Numbered from the stretch's first letter, positions 1 to 5,462 are shown. The stretch: DNA of 13,201 bases from UBA6115 sp012514225 (GCA_036756425.1 DAIOLC010000047.1:1-13201); one strand, 5' to 3'. The notes: generated from the letters alone by a model not told the origin. Numbers and translations are program-made.

Positions 1-340
1 TGATCATGGTGACTTCCAGCCCGGCGGTCTGCAGGGAGCGGATGGCGGCCTCGCGCCCGGAGCCCGGGCCCTTGACCAGCACGTCCACGGTGCGCAGACC
101 GAACTCCGCGGCGGCCTTGGCGGCCGTCTCGGCGGCCATCTGAGCCGCGAAAGGCGTGGACTTCTTGTTGCCCCTGAAGCCCATGCCGCCGGAAGACGCC
201 CAGGAAATCGCGTTGCCCTGGGTGTCGGTGATGGTGACGATGGTGTTGTTGAAGGACGACTGGATATGCACCACGCCGCGTTCGATGAGCTTCTTCTCGC
301 GGCGCTTGCGGGATACCTTCTTGAGCGTGGCCTTTGCCAT
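1..340 (-). CDS. rpsK: 30S ribosomal protein S11 (3' end outside window)
   Basis: S11 sits on the platform of the 30S subunit next to the 3' end of 16S rRNA and helps shape the mRNA exit side. I translated 113 codons from ATG at 340; the reading frame stays open to the left window edge, so the C-terminal tail of roughly 15 residues and the stop are missing. Family hallmarks are visible: NNTIVT at residues 31-36, the SSGGMGFRG stretch around 49-57, and GSGREAAIRSLQ at 93-104 followed by AGLEV. A GGAGG ribosome-binding site at 347-351 lies 6 nt upstream of the ATG. The gene follows rpsM by 39 nt, as in alpha operons; rpsD, rpoA and rplQ would be expected next, beyond the window. Identity is very secure. 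Confidence 0.97.
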   Translation of the reverse strand, partial: MAKATLKKVSRKRREKKLIERGVVHIQSSFNNTIVTITDTQGNAISWASSGGMGFRGNKKSTPFAAQMAAETAAKAAAEFGLRTVDVLVKGPGSGREAAIRSLQTAGLEVTMI

Positions 341-353
341 TTAAATCCTCCGC

Positions 354-366
354 GGCTGTTTCAGCC
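354..366 (-). other. Small hairpin just upstream of the rpsK ribosome-binding site
   Basis: In the 39-nt rpsM-rpsK gap the minus strand can form a 5-bp stem (GGCTG/CAGCC) with an AAA loop. It ends 2 nt before the GGAGG of rpsK. The stem is short, so it may be chance in G+C-rich DNA; no U-run follows, so it is not a terminator. Confidence 0.35.
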
Positions 367-379
367 TGTCTGTCCGCCC

Positions 380-760
380 TTACTTGGTGGCGGCTTTTTT
401 CTTGCCGGTGACCTGGCGCTTGGGCCCCTTGCGGGTGCGCGCGTTCTGCTTGGTGTTCTGGCCGCGCACGGGCAGGCTGCGGCGGTGGCGGATGCCGCGG
501 TAGGAGCCGATTTCAACCAGCCGCTTGATATCCATCGAAACCTCGCGCCGCAGGTCGCCCTCGACCTTGACGTGGTGCTCGATGTACTCGCGCAGCTTGC
601 TGATGTCGTTCTCGGACAGGTCGCGCACCCGGGTATCCGGGTTGATCTCGGTCTCCGCCAGGATTTTCTGGCTGGTGGTCAGCCCGATGCCGAAGATATA
701 CGTCAGGCCGGCTTCGATGCGCTTGTCTTTGGGCAAATCAACGCCCGCAATACGTGCCAT
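380..760 (-). CDS. rpsM: 30S ribosomal protein S13
   Basis: S13 is a head protein of the 30S subunit; it forms bridges to the 50S subunit and its basic tail reaches the P-site tRNA. The 126-residue product matches the usual length. Visible hallmarks are the start MARIAGVDLP, YIFGIG at 21-26 in the helix-two-turn-helix region, RGIRHRR at 88-94, and LPVRGQNTKQNARTRKG at 96-112, followed by a lysine-rich tail. The ATG at 760 is preceded by GGAGGT at 772-777, with a rather long spacer of 11 nt. It is the first gene after a 137-nt gap with strong potential RNA structure, which is where the alpha operon begins in E. coli; there S4 represses translation at the rpsM leader. Whether anything similar happens here is unknown. 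Confidence 0.98.
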   Translation of the reverse strand: MARIAGVDLPKDKRIEAGLTYIFGIGLTTSQKILAETEINPDTRVRDLSENDISKLREYIEHHVKVEGDLRREVSMDIKRLVEIGSYRGIRHRRSLPVRGQNTKQNARTRKGPKRQVTGKKKAATK

Positions 761-771
761 GTGCTGGGAAC

Positions 772-777
772 ACCTCC
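772..777 (-). promoter_or_regulatory. Ribosome-binding site of rpsM
   Basis: The minus strand reads GGAGGT, 11 nt before the rpsM ATG, a longer spacer than for most genes here. It lies 23 nt downstream of the hairpin at 801-820, so structure in the gap could influence its accessibility. Confidence 0.75.
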
Positions 778-800
778 AAATTTCTGCTTGTCGCTGGGAG

Positions 801-820
801 CGCCGGGCTTTCGCCCGGCG
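801..820 (-). other. Perfect 8-bp hairpin with GAAA loop upstream of rpsM
   Basis: Minus-strand bases 820-813 (CGCCGGGC) pair with 808-801 (GCCCGGCG) around a GAAA loop at 812-809. All eight pairs are G-C. The stem lies between rpmJ and rpsM, about 40 nt before the rpsM ATG. GNRA loops on stable stems are common in structured RNAs and can dock with receptors; function here is not known. Confidence 0.7.
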
Positions 821-840
821 ATATGATGGAGCCTTCCGGT

Positions 841-858
841 CCCGGGGTCACCCCCGGG
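841..858 (-). other. Perfect 7-bp hairpin with GTGA loop (hairpin B)
   Basis: Minus-strand bases 858-852 (CCCGGGG) pair with 847-841 (CCCCGGG), leaving a GTGA loop at 851-848. All pairs are G-C. It competes with the stem at 854-869 for bases 854-858. Confidence 0.65.
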
Positions 859-869
859 CAGCCGCCCGG
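854..869 (-). other. Alternative 6-bp hairpin (hairpin A) overlapping hairpin B
   Basis: Minus-strand bases 869-864 (CCGGGC) pair with 859-854 (GCCCGG) around a GGCT loop at 863-860. The 3' arm overlaps the 5' arm of the stem at 841-858, so only one of the two can form at a time. Confidence 0.55.
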
Positions 870-897
870 ACGGCAGGCCATGCCGAAGAGGAACCCC

Positions 898-1011
898 TCA
901 GCCCTGCTTCTGCTTGTGCTTGGGGTTTTCGCAGATGACCATCACGTGGCCCTTGCGCTTGATAATCTTGCATTTCTCGCAGATGGTCTTCACAGAGGGA
1001 CGGACTTTCAT
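898..1011 (-). CDS. rpmJ: 50S ribosomal protein L36, zinc-binding form
   Basis: L36 is the smallest 50S protein and binds 23S rRNA. I read a 37-residue product that begins MKVRPSVKTICEKCK and ends in NPKHKQKQG, then TGA at 898-900. Cys11, Cys14, Cys27 and His32 form the CCCH zinc site of the C+ type; no C- paralogue is in the window. The ATG at 1011 has an AAGGAGGAGGT ribosome-binding site at 1018-1028. It lies 28 nt after infA and 137 nt before rpsM. The infA-rpmJ-rpsM order is the common Gram-positive arrangement, whereas in E. coli rpmJ follows secY directly. Confidence 0.97.
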   Translation of the reverse strand: MKVRPSVKTICEKCKIIKRKGHVMVICENPKHKQKQG

Positions 1012-1017
1012 GGGGCA

Positions 1018-1028
1018 ACCTCCTCCTT
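1018..1028 (-). promoter_or_regulatory. Ribosome-binding site of rpmJ
   Basis: The minus strand reads AAGGAGGAGGT, an extended match to the anti-Shine-Dalgarno sequence, 6 nt before the rpmJ ATG. It supports this very short gene as real. Confidence 0.85.
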
Positions 1029-1039
1029 GGGTTTGGGAT

Positions 1040-1261
1040 TTAGTTCTTGCTGCGCCACGTGATGCGGCCGCGGGTCAGGTCGTAGGGGGACAGCTCGATG
1101 GTCACCTTGTCCCCCGGGTAGATGCGGATGAAGTTCATGCGCATCTTGCCGGAGATGTGCGCCATGATGCGGTGCCCGTTGGGCAGCTCGACGGAGAACA
1201 TGGCGTTGGGCAGGGCTTCGACCACCTTGCCTTCGATTTCAATGACGTCGCTTTTGGACAA
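1040..1261 (-). CDS. infA: Translation initiation factor IF-1
   Basis: IF-1 binds the A site of the 30S subunit during initiation and works with IF-2 and IF-3. The 73-residue product has the expected length for this OB-fold family. Recognisable stretches are DVIEIEGKVVEALPNAMF at 5-22, the HISGKMRMNFIRI segment at 35-47, GDKVTIELSPYDLTRGRI at 50-67 and a basic end. The start codon is TTG, at 1261-1259: the peptide begins MSKSDVIE, exactly where family members start, and AAGGAGG lies 5 nt upstream. TTG may keep expression lower than that of the flanking ribosomal proteins, which would be inference. That ribosome-binding site overlaps the stop codon of the preceding KOW gene, so translation of the two is probably coupled. 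Confidence 0.97.
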   Translation of the reverse strand: MSKSDVIEIEGKVVEALPNAMFSVELPNGHRIMAHISGKMRMNFIRIYPGDKVTIELSPYDLTRGRITWRSKN

Positions 1262-1266
1262 ACAAG

Positions 1267-1273
1267 CCTCCTT
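1267..1273 (-). promoter_or_regulatory. Ribosome-binding site that fixes the TTG start of infA
   Basis: The minus strand reads AAGGAGG, 5 nt before the TTG at 1261-1259. Its last base overlaps the stop codon (1273-1275) of the upstream KOW gene. It is the main support for the non-ATG start. Confidence 0.85.
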
Positions 1274-1560
1274 CAGGCCGGGTCATGGGGATCAGGGTCG
1301 TTCAGGCTTTCCAGGAACTTGCGGATTTCATGGTTGCCCTGGGCTGCAGGGGTCGTCGGTCCGGGAAGGGATGCCATCTCGTGGTGCATGGAGAGCAGGT
1401 GTTTCCGGCGCTTTTTCTTGGGGCGTTCCAGCGGCCGGAGCCTACCGTCGCAGACCGTTACAAAATCAGCGTCCAACTCGCATAGTACCACATAAACCCT
1501 GCCCTTGTCACGCCCCGCGCGCGATATCGCGGCGATTCCGCTTTTGAGGGGCGCCTTCAC
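1273..1560 (-). CDS. KOW-domain RNA-binding protein (L14e/L27e-like), 95 aa
   Basis: This is the small KOW protein often found between map and infA in Firmicutes; its precise role is not established. The N-terminal half has the KOW pattern: KSGIAAISRAGRDKGRVYVV at 6-25, then DFVTVCDGRLRPLERPKKKR at 32-51, ending in a strongly basic patch KKKRRKH at 48-54 that suits RNA binding. The C-terminal part is less conserved in appearance but ends in NHEIRKFLESLN at 76-87, resembling the tails of relatives. The GTG start at 1560 overlaps the map stop by 4 nt (GTGA) and has GGGAGG at 1568-1573, 7 nt upstream. Codon choice (GTA, CTA, TTG, AGG, TTT) looks less G+C-biased than in the neighbouring ribosomal genes. 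Family call is good; function is open. Confidence 0.85.
   Translation of the reverse strand: MKAPLKSGIAAISRAGRDKGRVYVVLCELDADFVTVCDGRLRPLERPKKKRRKHLLSMHHEMASLPGPTTPAAQGNHEIRKFLESLNDPDPHDPA
1482..1511 (-). promoter_or_regulatory. Possible internal sigma-A-type promoter inside the KOW gene
   Basis: On the minus strand, GTGACA (1511-1506) is 5/6 to the -35 consensus. It is followed after 18 nt by TACTAT (1487-1482), which is 4/6 to the -10 consensus and preceded by TGG, giving an extended -10. The surrounding 60 nt look visibly A+T-richer than the rest of the window. Initiation near 1475 would transcribe infA, rpmJ, rpsM and beyond. This rests on motif matching alone and is speculative. Confidence 0.3.
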
Positions 1561-2333
1561 GGACCGTCCTCCCAGACAAATCCCGGCAGGGTCAGGATTT
1601 CCGGCGGCCCGTCCGCTCGCAGCGCGATGGTGTGCTCGTAGTGCGCGCAGGGCGAGCGGTCCAGGGTCCGGATGGTCCAGCCGTCCTCCTCCTCGCGCAC
1701 CTGCCAGCCGCCCATCGAAATCATCGGCTCCACCGCCAGGGTCATGCCGGCCTTCAGCCGCGCGCCGCGGCCCGGCTCCCCGAAGTTGGGGACGGCGGGG
1801 TCCTCGTGCATCGCGCGCCCGATGCCGTGCCCGGTCAGGTCGCGGATGACGCCGTAACCGTTTTCCTCCGCCAGCCGCTGCACCGCGTGGCCGATGTCCC
1901 CCACGCGCTGCCCCTGGCGCGCCGCGCGCGCGCCTTCGAAAAAGCACCGCTCGGTCACCTGGATGAGCCGGTTCAGTTCCGGCGCGACGTCCCCGACGCC
2001 GACGGTGAAGGCGCTGTCCGCCTGCCAGCCGTCCAGGACGAGCCCGCAGTCCACGCTGAGGATGCTGCCCTCGCACAGCGCCTCGCGGTCGGTGGGGATG
2101 CCGTGGACCACCACGTCGTCCACGCTCGCGCAGATGGAGGCGGGGTAGCCCCGGTAGTGGAGGAAGGAGGGGGTCGCGCCGCCGCGGCGGATGATTTCCT
2201 CCGCGAAGGCGTCGATGGCAGCCGTGGTCTCCCCCGGGCGGATGACCTCCCGGATGCGCTGCAGCACGTCGTAGAGCAGGGCGCCGGCGGCGCGCATCTT
2301 GTCGAGCTGCGCCGCGCTTTTAACGGAAATCAC
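1557..2333 (-). CDS. map: Methionine aminopeptidase, type I
   Basis: This enzyme removes the initiator methionine from nascent proteins with small second residues, acting near the ribosomal exit. The 258-residue product is of normal type Ia length. All expected metal ligands of the pita-bread fold are present: Asp95 and Asp106 in SVDCGLVLDGWQAD, His169 in LTGHGIGR, Glu202 in VEPMIS and Glu233 in HYEHTI; the substrate-side His77 is in VVVHGIP. The frame stays open upstream, but the family start (ISVKSAAQLDKMRAAG) points to GTG at 2333. This GTG overlaps the adk stop by 4 nt (GTGA), and no good ribosome-binding site precedes it, so translation probably depends on coupling to adk. The gene also ends in a GTGA overlap with the KOW gene. 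Confidence 0.97.
   Translation of the reverse strand: MISVKSAAQLDKMRAAGALLYDVLQRIREVIRPGETTAAIDAFAEEIIRRGGATPSFLHYRGYPASICASVDDVVVHGIPTDREALCEGSILSVDCGLVLDGWQADSAFTVGVGDVAPELNRLIQVTERCFFEGARAARQGQRVGDIGHAVQRLAEENGYGVIRDLTGHGIGRAMHEDPAVPNFGEPGRGARLKAGMTLAVEPMISMGGWQVREEEDGWTIRTLDRSPCAHYEHTIALRADGPPEILTLPGFVWEDGP
1568..1573 (-). promoter_or_regulatory. Ribosome-binding site of the KOW gene
   Basis: GGGAGG on the minus strand, 7 nt before the GTG at 1560, inside the last codons of map. It decides the start of the KOW gene, whose frame stays open far upstream. Confidence 0.7.
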
Positions 2334-2959
2334 GCTTCCAGGCCCAGCGCCTCGCGGAGGACCGCATGGTCGGACGCCAGCTCCCCCTGGAGGGGGACGT
2401 CCGTCAGCAAGCCGTTTTCGCGGTAGAAGGAAATCAGCGGCTCGGTCTGGCGGCGGTACACCGCCAGGCGGTTTTTGATGGTCTCCGGCTTGTCGTCCTC
2501 CCGCTGGATGAGCCTGCCCCCGCAGTCCGGGCACACCTTGTCGTCCCTGAGCCTGCGGGTGTGGAAGGTGCCGCGGCAGTCGGCGCAGACGCGCCGGCCG
2601 GACAGGTGCCCCAGGATGATATCCTCGCCGACGACAAGGTTGACGACCTTGTCGATGTCGGCGAAGCGGGACAGCGCTTCGGCCTGGGGCACGGTGCGCG
2701 GGAAGCCGTCCAGCACGTAGCCTTTCGCGCAGTCGGGCTGGGAGAGGCGCTCCCTCACCATGCCGATGACCACCTCGTCGGGCACCAGCTCGCCCGCGTC
2801 GATGAAGCGCTTGGCCTTAAGCCCCAGCTCCGTGCCCTCGCGGATGTTCTCCCGCAGCATGTCGCCGGTGGAAACCTGCGGGATGCCGATTTCCTCGCGC
2901 AGCATGCCGGCGTGGGTTCCCTTGCCGGCGCCGGGGGGGCCCAGGAAGATCAGGTTCAC
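2330..2959 (-). CDS. adk: Adenylate kinase with four-cysteine lid
   Basis: Adenylate kinase catalyses ATP + AMP = 2 ADP in the cytoplasm. The product has 209 residues. The P-loop GPPGAGKGT is at 7-15, STGDMLR at 30-36 belongs to the AMP-binding part, and the signature YVLDGFPRT is at 81-89. The long lid carries Cys125, Cys128, Cys143 and Cys146, a zinc site typical of Gram-positive enzymes and absent from E. coli Adk. GRR at 121-123 and NRLAVYRRQT at 163-172 supply the usual arginines. The start is GTG at 2959: the peptide then begins MNLIFLGPPG as in relatives, and AAGGGGG at 2966-2972 is 6 nt upstream. It follows secY by 19 nt, the usual Firmicutes context. Confidence 0.98.
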   Translation of the reverse strand: MNLIFLGPPGAGKGTHAGMLREEIGIPQVSTGDMLRENIREGTELGLKAKRFIDAGELVPDEVVIGMVRERLSQPDCAKGYVLDGFPRTVPQAEALSRFADIDKVVNLVVGEDIILGHLSGRRVCADCRGTFHTRRLRDDKVCPDCGGRLIQREDDKPETIKNRLAVYRRQTEPLISFYRENGLLTDVPLQGELASDHAVLREALGLEA

Positions 2960-2965
2960 CTCAAA

Positions 2966-2972
2966 CCCCCTT
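2966..2972 (-). promoter_or_regulatory. Ribosome-binding site of adk (GTG start)
   Basis: AAGGGGG on the minus strand, 6 nt before the GTG at 2959. It departs from the GGAGG used by most genes here, so adk may initiate less efficiently. Confidence 0.6.
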
Positions 2973-2978
2973 CCGGGC

Positions 2979-4277
2979 TTACAGGAAGCCCTTGTAGTTG
3001 CGCATCACCATCTGGGCCTCCACCTGGCGCATGGTCTCCAGCGCGACGGAAACCGCGATGAGCATGGAGGACGCCGCGAAGGGGATGCGGACGTTTTGCC
3101 AGGCGGACAGGAGGGTGGGCAGGGTCGCCAGCGCCGCCAGGAAGATGGCCGCGAACAGCGTCAGTCGGGTGGAGATGCGGGAGAGGTAGGAGACGGTGTT
3201 GGCGCCGGAGCGGATGCCGGGGATGTTGCCGCCCTGCTGCTGGATGTTCTTGGCGATGTCCTGGGGGTTGAAGGAAATGGAGGCGTAGAAGTAGGTGAAG
3301 GCGACGATGAGCAGCGCCGTCACCAGCAGGTTGAGCCAGTGCCCCTGCCCCATGTTGTTGTTCCACCAGCGGCTGGCCGGAGTGTCGCCGAACATCGCCA
3401 GGATGGTGCCGGGGAAGGCCATGAAGGAATAGGCGAAAATCAGGGGCAGCACGCCGACGGAGACCACCTTCATGGGGATGTGGGTGGACTGGCCGCCGTA
3501 CATCTTGCGGCCCACGACGCGCTTGGCGTACTGCACCGGGATGCGGCGCTCGCCCAAATCGACGAAGGTGACCACGACGATGACCACCAGGGCGGTGAGC
3601 ACCAGGATGAGGAAGCTGGTCACGGTGCCGCCGTAGGCGGTGATGCCCAGCACATCGGTGAAGGCGGTGAGGATGCCGGAGAAGAGGTTGCTGATGATGC
3701 CGGCGAAAATCAGCAGGGAAATGCCGTTGCCGATGCCCTTGGCGGTGATGCGCTCGCCGATCCACATCGACAGCGCCGTGCCGCCGGCCATGACCACGCC
3801 GATGGTCAACAGGCCGAAGAAGTTGTTGTAGCCGGGGTCCAGCACCCGAAGCCCGGTCACCGGGTCGGTCTGGTTGTTCAGCGCCGCGATGATGCCCACG
3901 GCCTGGATGGCGGCCAGCACCACGGTGGAGTAGCGGGTGATCTTGTTGATCTTCTCCTTGCCCTCTTCCCCGCCTTCCTTCTGCAGGCGCTCCAGCGCCG
4001 GGATGGCGATGGTGAGCAGCTGGATGATGATGCTGGCGTTGATGTAGGGCGTGATGCCCATGGCCATGACGGTCATCTGGCTGAAGTTGCCGCCGGTCAT
4101 CATGTTGACCAGGCCCAGCATGTCGTACTGCTCGGCCAGCTTGGTCACGACCTCGGAGTTGATGCCGGGCACCGGGATGACGCCCACCAGGCGGAAAATC
4201 AGCAGCATCATGAAGGTGTAGAGGAGCTTGGACTTAAGCTCCGGCACCTTCCACGCGTTGCGCAGCGTTTCCCACAT
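2979..4277 (-). CDS. secY: Protein translocase subunit SecY
   Basis: SecY is the central channel of the Sec translocon in the cytoplasmic membrane; with SecE and SecG it passes unfolded preproteins driven by SecA and inserts membrane proteins with the ribosome. The product has 432 residues and about ten hydrophobic segments, roughly at 18-38, 69-95, 115-135, 150-172, 183-203, 218-240, 267-290, 313-335, 371-390 and 398-420. Family signatures include FRLVGVIPVPGI at 28-39, GITPYINASIIIQLL at 74-88, the cytoplasmic loop GERRIPVQYAKR at 242-253 and SFNPQDIAKNIQQQGG at 335-350. The ATG at 4277 lies 1 nt after the rplO stop, with GAGGAGGT overlapping the end of rplO, so translation is likely coupled. 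A 525-codon antisense frame lies opposite but is not considered real. Confidence 0.99.
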   Translation of the reverse strand: MWETLRNAWKVPELKSKLLYTFMMLLIFRLVGVIPVPGINSEVVTKLAEQYDMLGLVNMMTGGNFSQMTVMAMGITPYINASIIIQLLTIAIPALERLQKEGGEEGKEKINKITRYSTVVLAAIQAVGIIAALNNQTDPVTGLRVLDPGYNNFFGLLTIGVVMAGGTALSMWIGERITAKGIGNGISLLIFAGIISNLFSGILTAFTDVLGITAYGGTVTSFLILVLTALVVIVVVTFVDLGERRIPVQYAKRVVGRKMYGGQSTHIPMKVVSVGVLPLIFAYSFMAFPGTILAMFGDTPASRWWNNNMGQGHWLNLLVTALLIVAFTYFYASISFNPQDIAKNIQQQGGNIPGIRSGANTVSYLSRISTRLTLFAAIFLAALATLPTLLSAWQNVRIPFAASSMLIAVSVALETMRQVEAQMVMRNYKGFL

Positions 4278-4278
4278 C

Positions 4279-4719
4279 TCAGACCTCCTCGGCTGTGCCG
4301 CCGGCCTTTTCGATCTTCTCCTTGGCGGAACCGGTGAAGCGGTCGACCTGGACGGTCAGTTTGCGGCTCAGCTCGCCCGTGCCCAGGATTTTGACGCCGT
4401 CCTTCAGCCCGCGGACCAGCCCAGCCGCGCGCAGCAGCTCGACGGTCACGACCGCGCCGTCCTCGAACTGCTCGAGGCTGCCGACGTTCACAATGGCGTA
4501 TTCCTTGCGGAAGGGGTTCTTGAACCCGCTCTTGGGCACGCGGCGGGTCAGCGGCATCTGGCCGCCCTCGAACCCGGGCGCCTTGCCGCCGCCGGAGCGC
4601 GCCTTGGCGCCCTTATGGCCCTTGCCGGAGGTCTTGCCCAGCCCGCTGCCGATGCCGCGGCCCAGACGCTTGGCCTTGGTCTGCGAGCCCGGCGCGGGTT
4701 TCAGATCATGCAATTTCAT
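4279..4719 (-). CDS. rplO: 50S ribosomal protein L15
   Basis: L15 is a late-assembling 50S protein with a globular C-terminal domain and a long basic extension buried in 23S rRNA. The product has 146 residues, the normal length. The start MKLHDLKPAPGS and the Gly/Lys-rich RGIGSGLGKTSGKGHKG at 21-37 are diagnostic; GFEGGQMPLTRRVPKSGF at 49-66 follows, and the globular part runs from about 75 on. The ATG at 4719 is preceded by an AGGAGGAG ribosome-binding site. It lies between rpmD and secY, the standard spc order. Confidence 0.98.
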   Translation of the reverse strand: MKLHDLKPAPGSQTKAKRLGRGIGSGLGKTSGKGHKGAKARSGGGKAPGFEGGQMPLTRRVPKSGFKNPFRKEYAIVNVGSLEQFEDGAVVTVELLRAAGLVRGLKDGVKILGTGELSRKLTVQVDRFTGSAKEKIEKAGGTAEEV

Positions 4720-4736
4720 GAGGGACTCCTCCTGTT

Positions 4737-4919
4737 TCAGTCGTTGATTTCCTCGACGCGGAGCATGTGCTTGACCGCGAAAACCTGCCCGCGGACGCAG
4801 GGGTTGTCCTCCCGGACCACGCTCTGGCCGATTTTCCGGAGGCCCAGCGCCTCCACCGTGCGGACGTTCTTGGGCATCTGCGCGATGGGGGACTTGAGCA
4901 GGGTAATCTTCAGTTTCAT
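4737..4919 (-). CDS. rpmD: 50S ribosomal protein L30
   Basis: L30 is a small alpha/beta protein on the 50S surface. The 60-residue product matches the short bacterial form: KITLLKSPIAQMPKNVRTVEALGL at 4-27 is cut here as KSPIAQ (9-14) and RTVEALGLRKIGQSVV (20-35), and the end HMLRVEEI is typical. The ATG at 4919 is served by GAGGAGG overlapping the rpsE stop. Some bacteria lack this gene; here it is intact between rpsE and rplO. Confidence 0.97.
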   Translation of the reverse strand: MKLKITLLKSPIAQMPKNVRTVEALGLRKIGQSVVREDNPCVRGQVFAVKHMLRVEEIND

Positions 4920-4931
4920 CTTGGCGCCTCC

Positions 4932-5447
4932 TCAGCCCAGGATCTCGTCCACGGTCTTGCCGCGCAGCTTGGCCACCTGCTCGGGGGAGCGGAGGAGCTT
5001 GAGCCCCTCGATGGTCGCCTTGACGGTGTTGATGGGGTTGCTGGTGCCGAAGGACTTGGTGCGGATGTCCTTGACACCGGCCAGCTCCAGCACCGCACGC
5101 GCCGCGCCGCCGGCGATGACGCCCGTGCCCTCGGGGGCCGGCAGGATGACCACCTTGCCGGTGCCGAAGTAGCCCGTCGTCGCGTGGGGCACCGTGGTGC
5201 CCGCCAGCGGGATGGTGATCAGGTGCTTCTTGGCGCTTTCGTTGGCCTTGCGGATGGCCTCGGGGATTTCGGCGGCCTTGCCCATGCCGGCGCCGACGCG
5301 CCCGGCGCCGTCGCCCACGACGACCAGCGCCGCGAAGCGGAAGTTGCGCCCGCCCTTGACCGTCTTGACGACGCGGTTGACGGACACCAGCTTCTCTTTA
5401 AATTCGCTCTGCTCTTCCCGGTCCCTGTCTCTGTCTCTGCGTTGCAT
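4932..5447 (-). CDS. rpsE: 30S ribosomal protein S5
   Basis: S5 shapes the mRNA entry channel and decoding fidelity of the 30S subunit; changes in its KGGR loop are a known route to spectinomycin resistance. The product has 171 residues. The dsRBD-like S5 N-terminal domain covers roughly 17-80 with VVKTVKGGRNFRFAALVVVG at 26-45, and the C-terminal domain carries PAPEGTGVIAGGAARAVLELAG at 103-124, quoted here only as GTGVIAGGAARAVLE (107-121). The loop residues Gly-Gly-Arg are present, so no resistance change is evident. The head is unusual: RRDRDRDREE at 3-12, an Arg-Asp repeat encoded partly by AGA/AGG codons that are uncommon elsewhere here. The ATG at 5447 has AAGGAGGGG overlapping the rplR stop. 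Confidence 0.98.
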   Translation of the reverse strand: MQRRDRDRDREEQSEFKEKLVSVNRVVKTVKGGRNFRFAALVVVGDGAGRVGAGMGKAAEIPEAIRKANESAKKHLITIPLAGTTVPHATTGYFGTGKVVILPAPEGTGVIAGGAARAVLELAGVKDIRTKSFGTSNPINTVKATIEGLKLLRSPEQVAKLRGKTVDEILG

Positions 5448-5462
5448 CCTCAGGTCCCCTCC

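Larger units (their letters stand above)
761..897 (-). promoter_or_regulatory. Structured rpmJ-rpsM intergenic region, candidate leader of the alpha block
   Basis: This is the longest non-coding stretch in the window (137 nt). On the minus strand it holds several perfect, almost purely G+C stems. Hairpin A spans 854-869 (6 bp, loop GGCT). Hairpin B spans 841-858 (7 bp, loop GTGA, a GNRA-type loop). Hairpin C spans 801-820 (8 bp, loop GAAA, also GNRA). A and B share bases 854-858 and cannot form together, a switch-like arrangement. No U-run follows any stem, so these are not standard intrinsic terminators, and I see no convincing promoter. The gap lies exactly at the spc/alpha boundary of E. 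coli. A role as r-protein leader, attenuator or RNA-processing site is inference. Confidence 0.5.

Noticed and set aside
801..820. Hairpin before rpsM as an intrinsic terminator
   Set aside because: The stem is followed by CTCCCAGCGACAAG, without a U-tract; termination would also cut off rpsM and rpsK with no clear promoter after it.
822..827. TATGAT on the plus strand as a -10 box
   Set aside because: It points away from rpsM, has no convincing -35 partner and leads into no plus-strand gene.
738..881. 47-codon minus-strand frame (ATG at 881) in the rpmJ-rpsM gap, running into rpsM in another frame
   Set aside because: No ribosome-binding site precedes it, and its Pro/Gly-rich product simply reads the G+C hairpins.
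1273..2076. 267-codon minus frame extending the KOW protein upstream over map
   Set aside because: The upstream part is an Arg/Gly/Ala-rich shadow of map; the KOW homology and the ribosome-binding site at 1568-1573 place the start at 1560.
2760..4337. 525-codon plus-strand open frame opposite secY and the 5' part of adk
   Set aside because: Its product is a low-complexity Asp/Gly/His/Val-rich sequence, it is exactly antisense to a textbook SecY, and such frames arise when G+C-rich third positions remove antisense stops.
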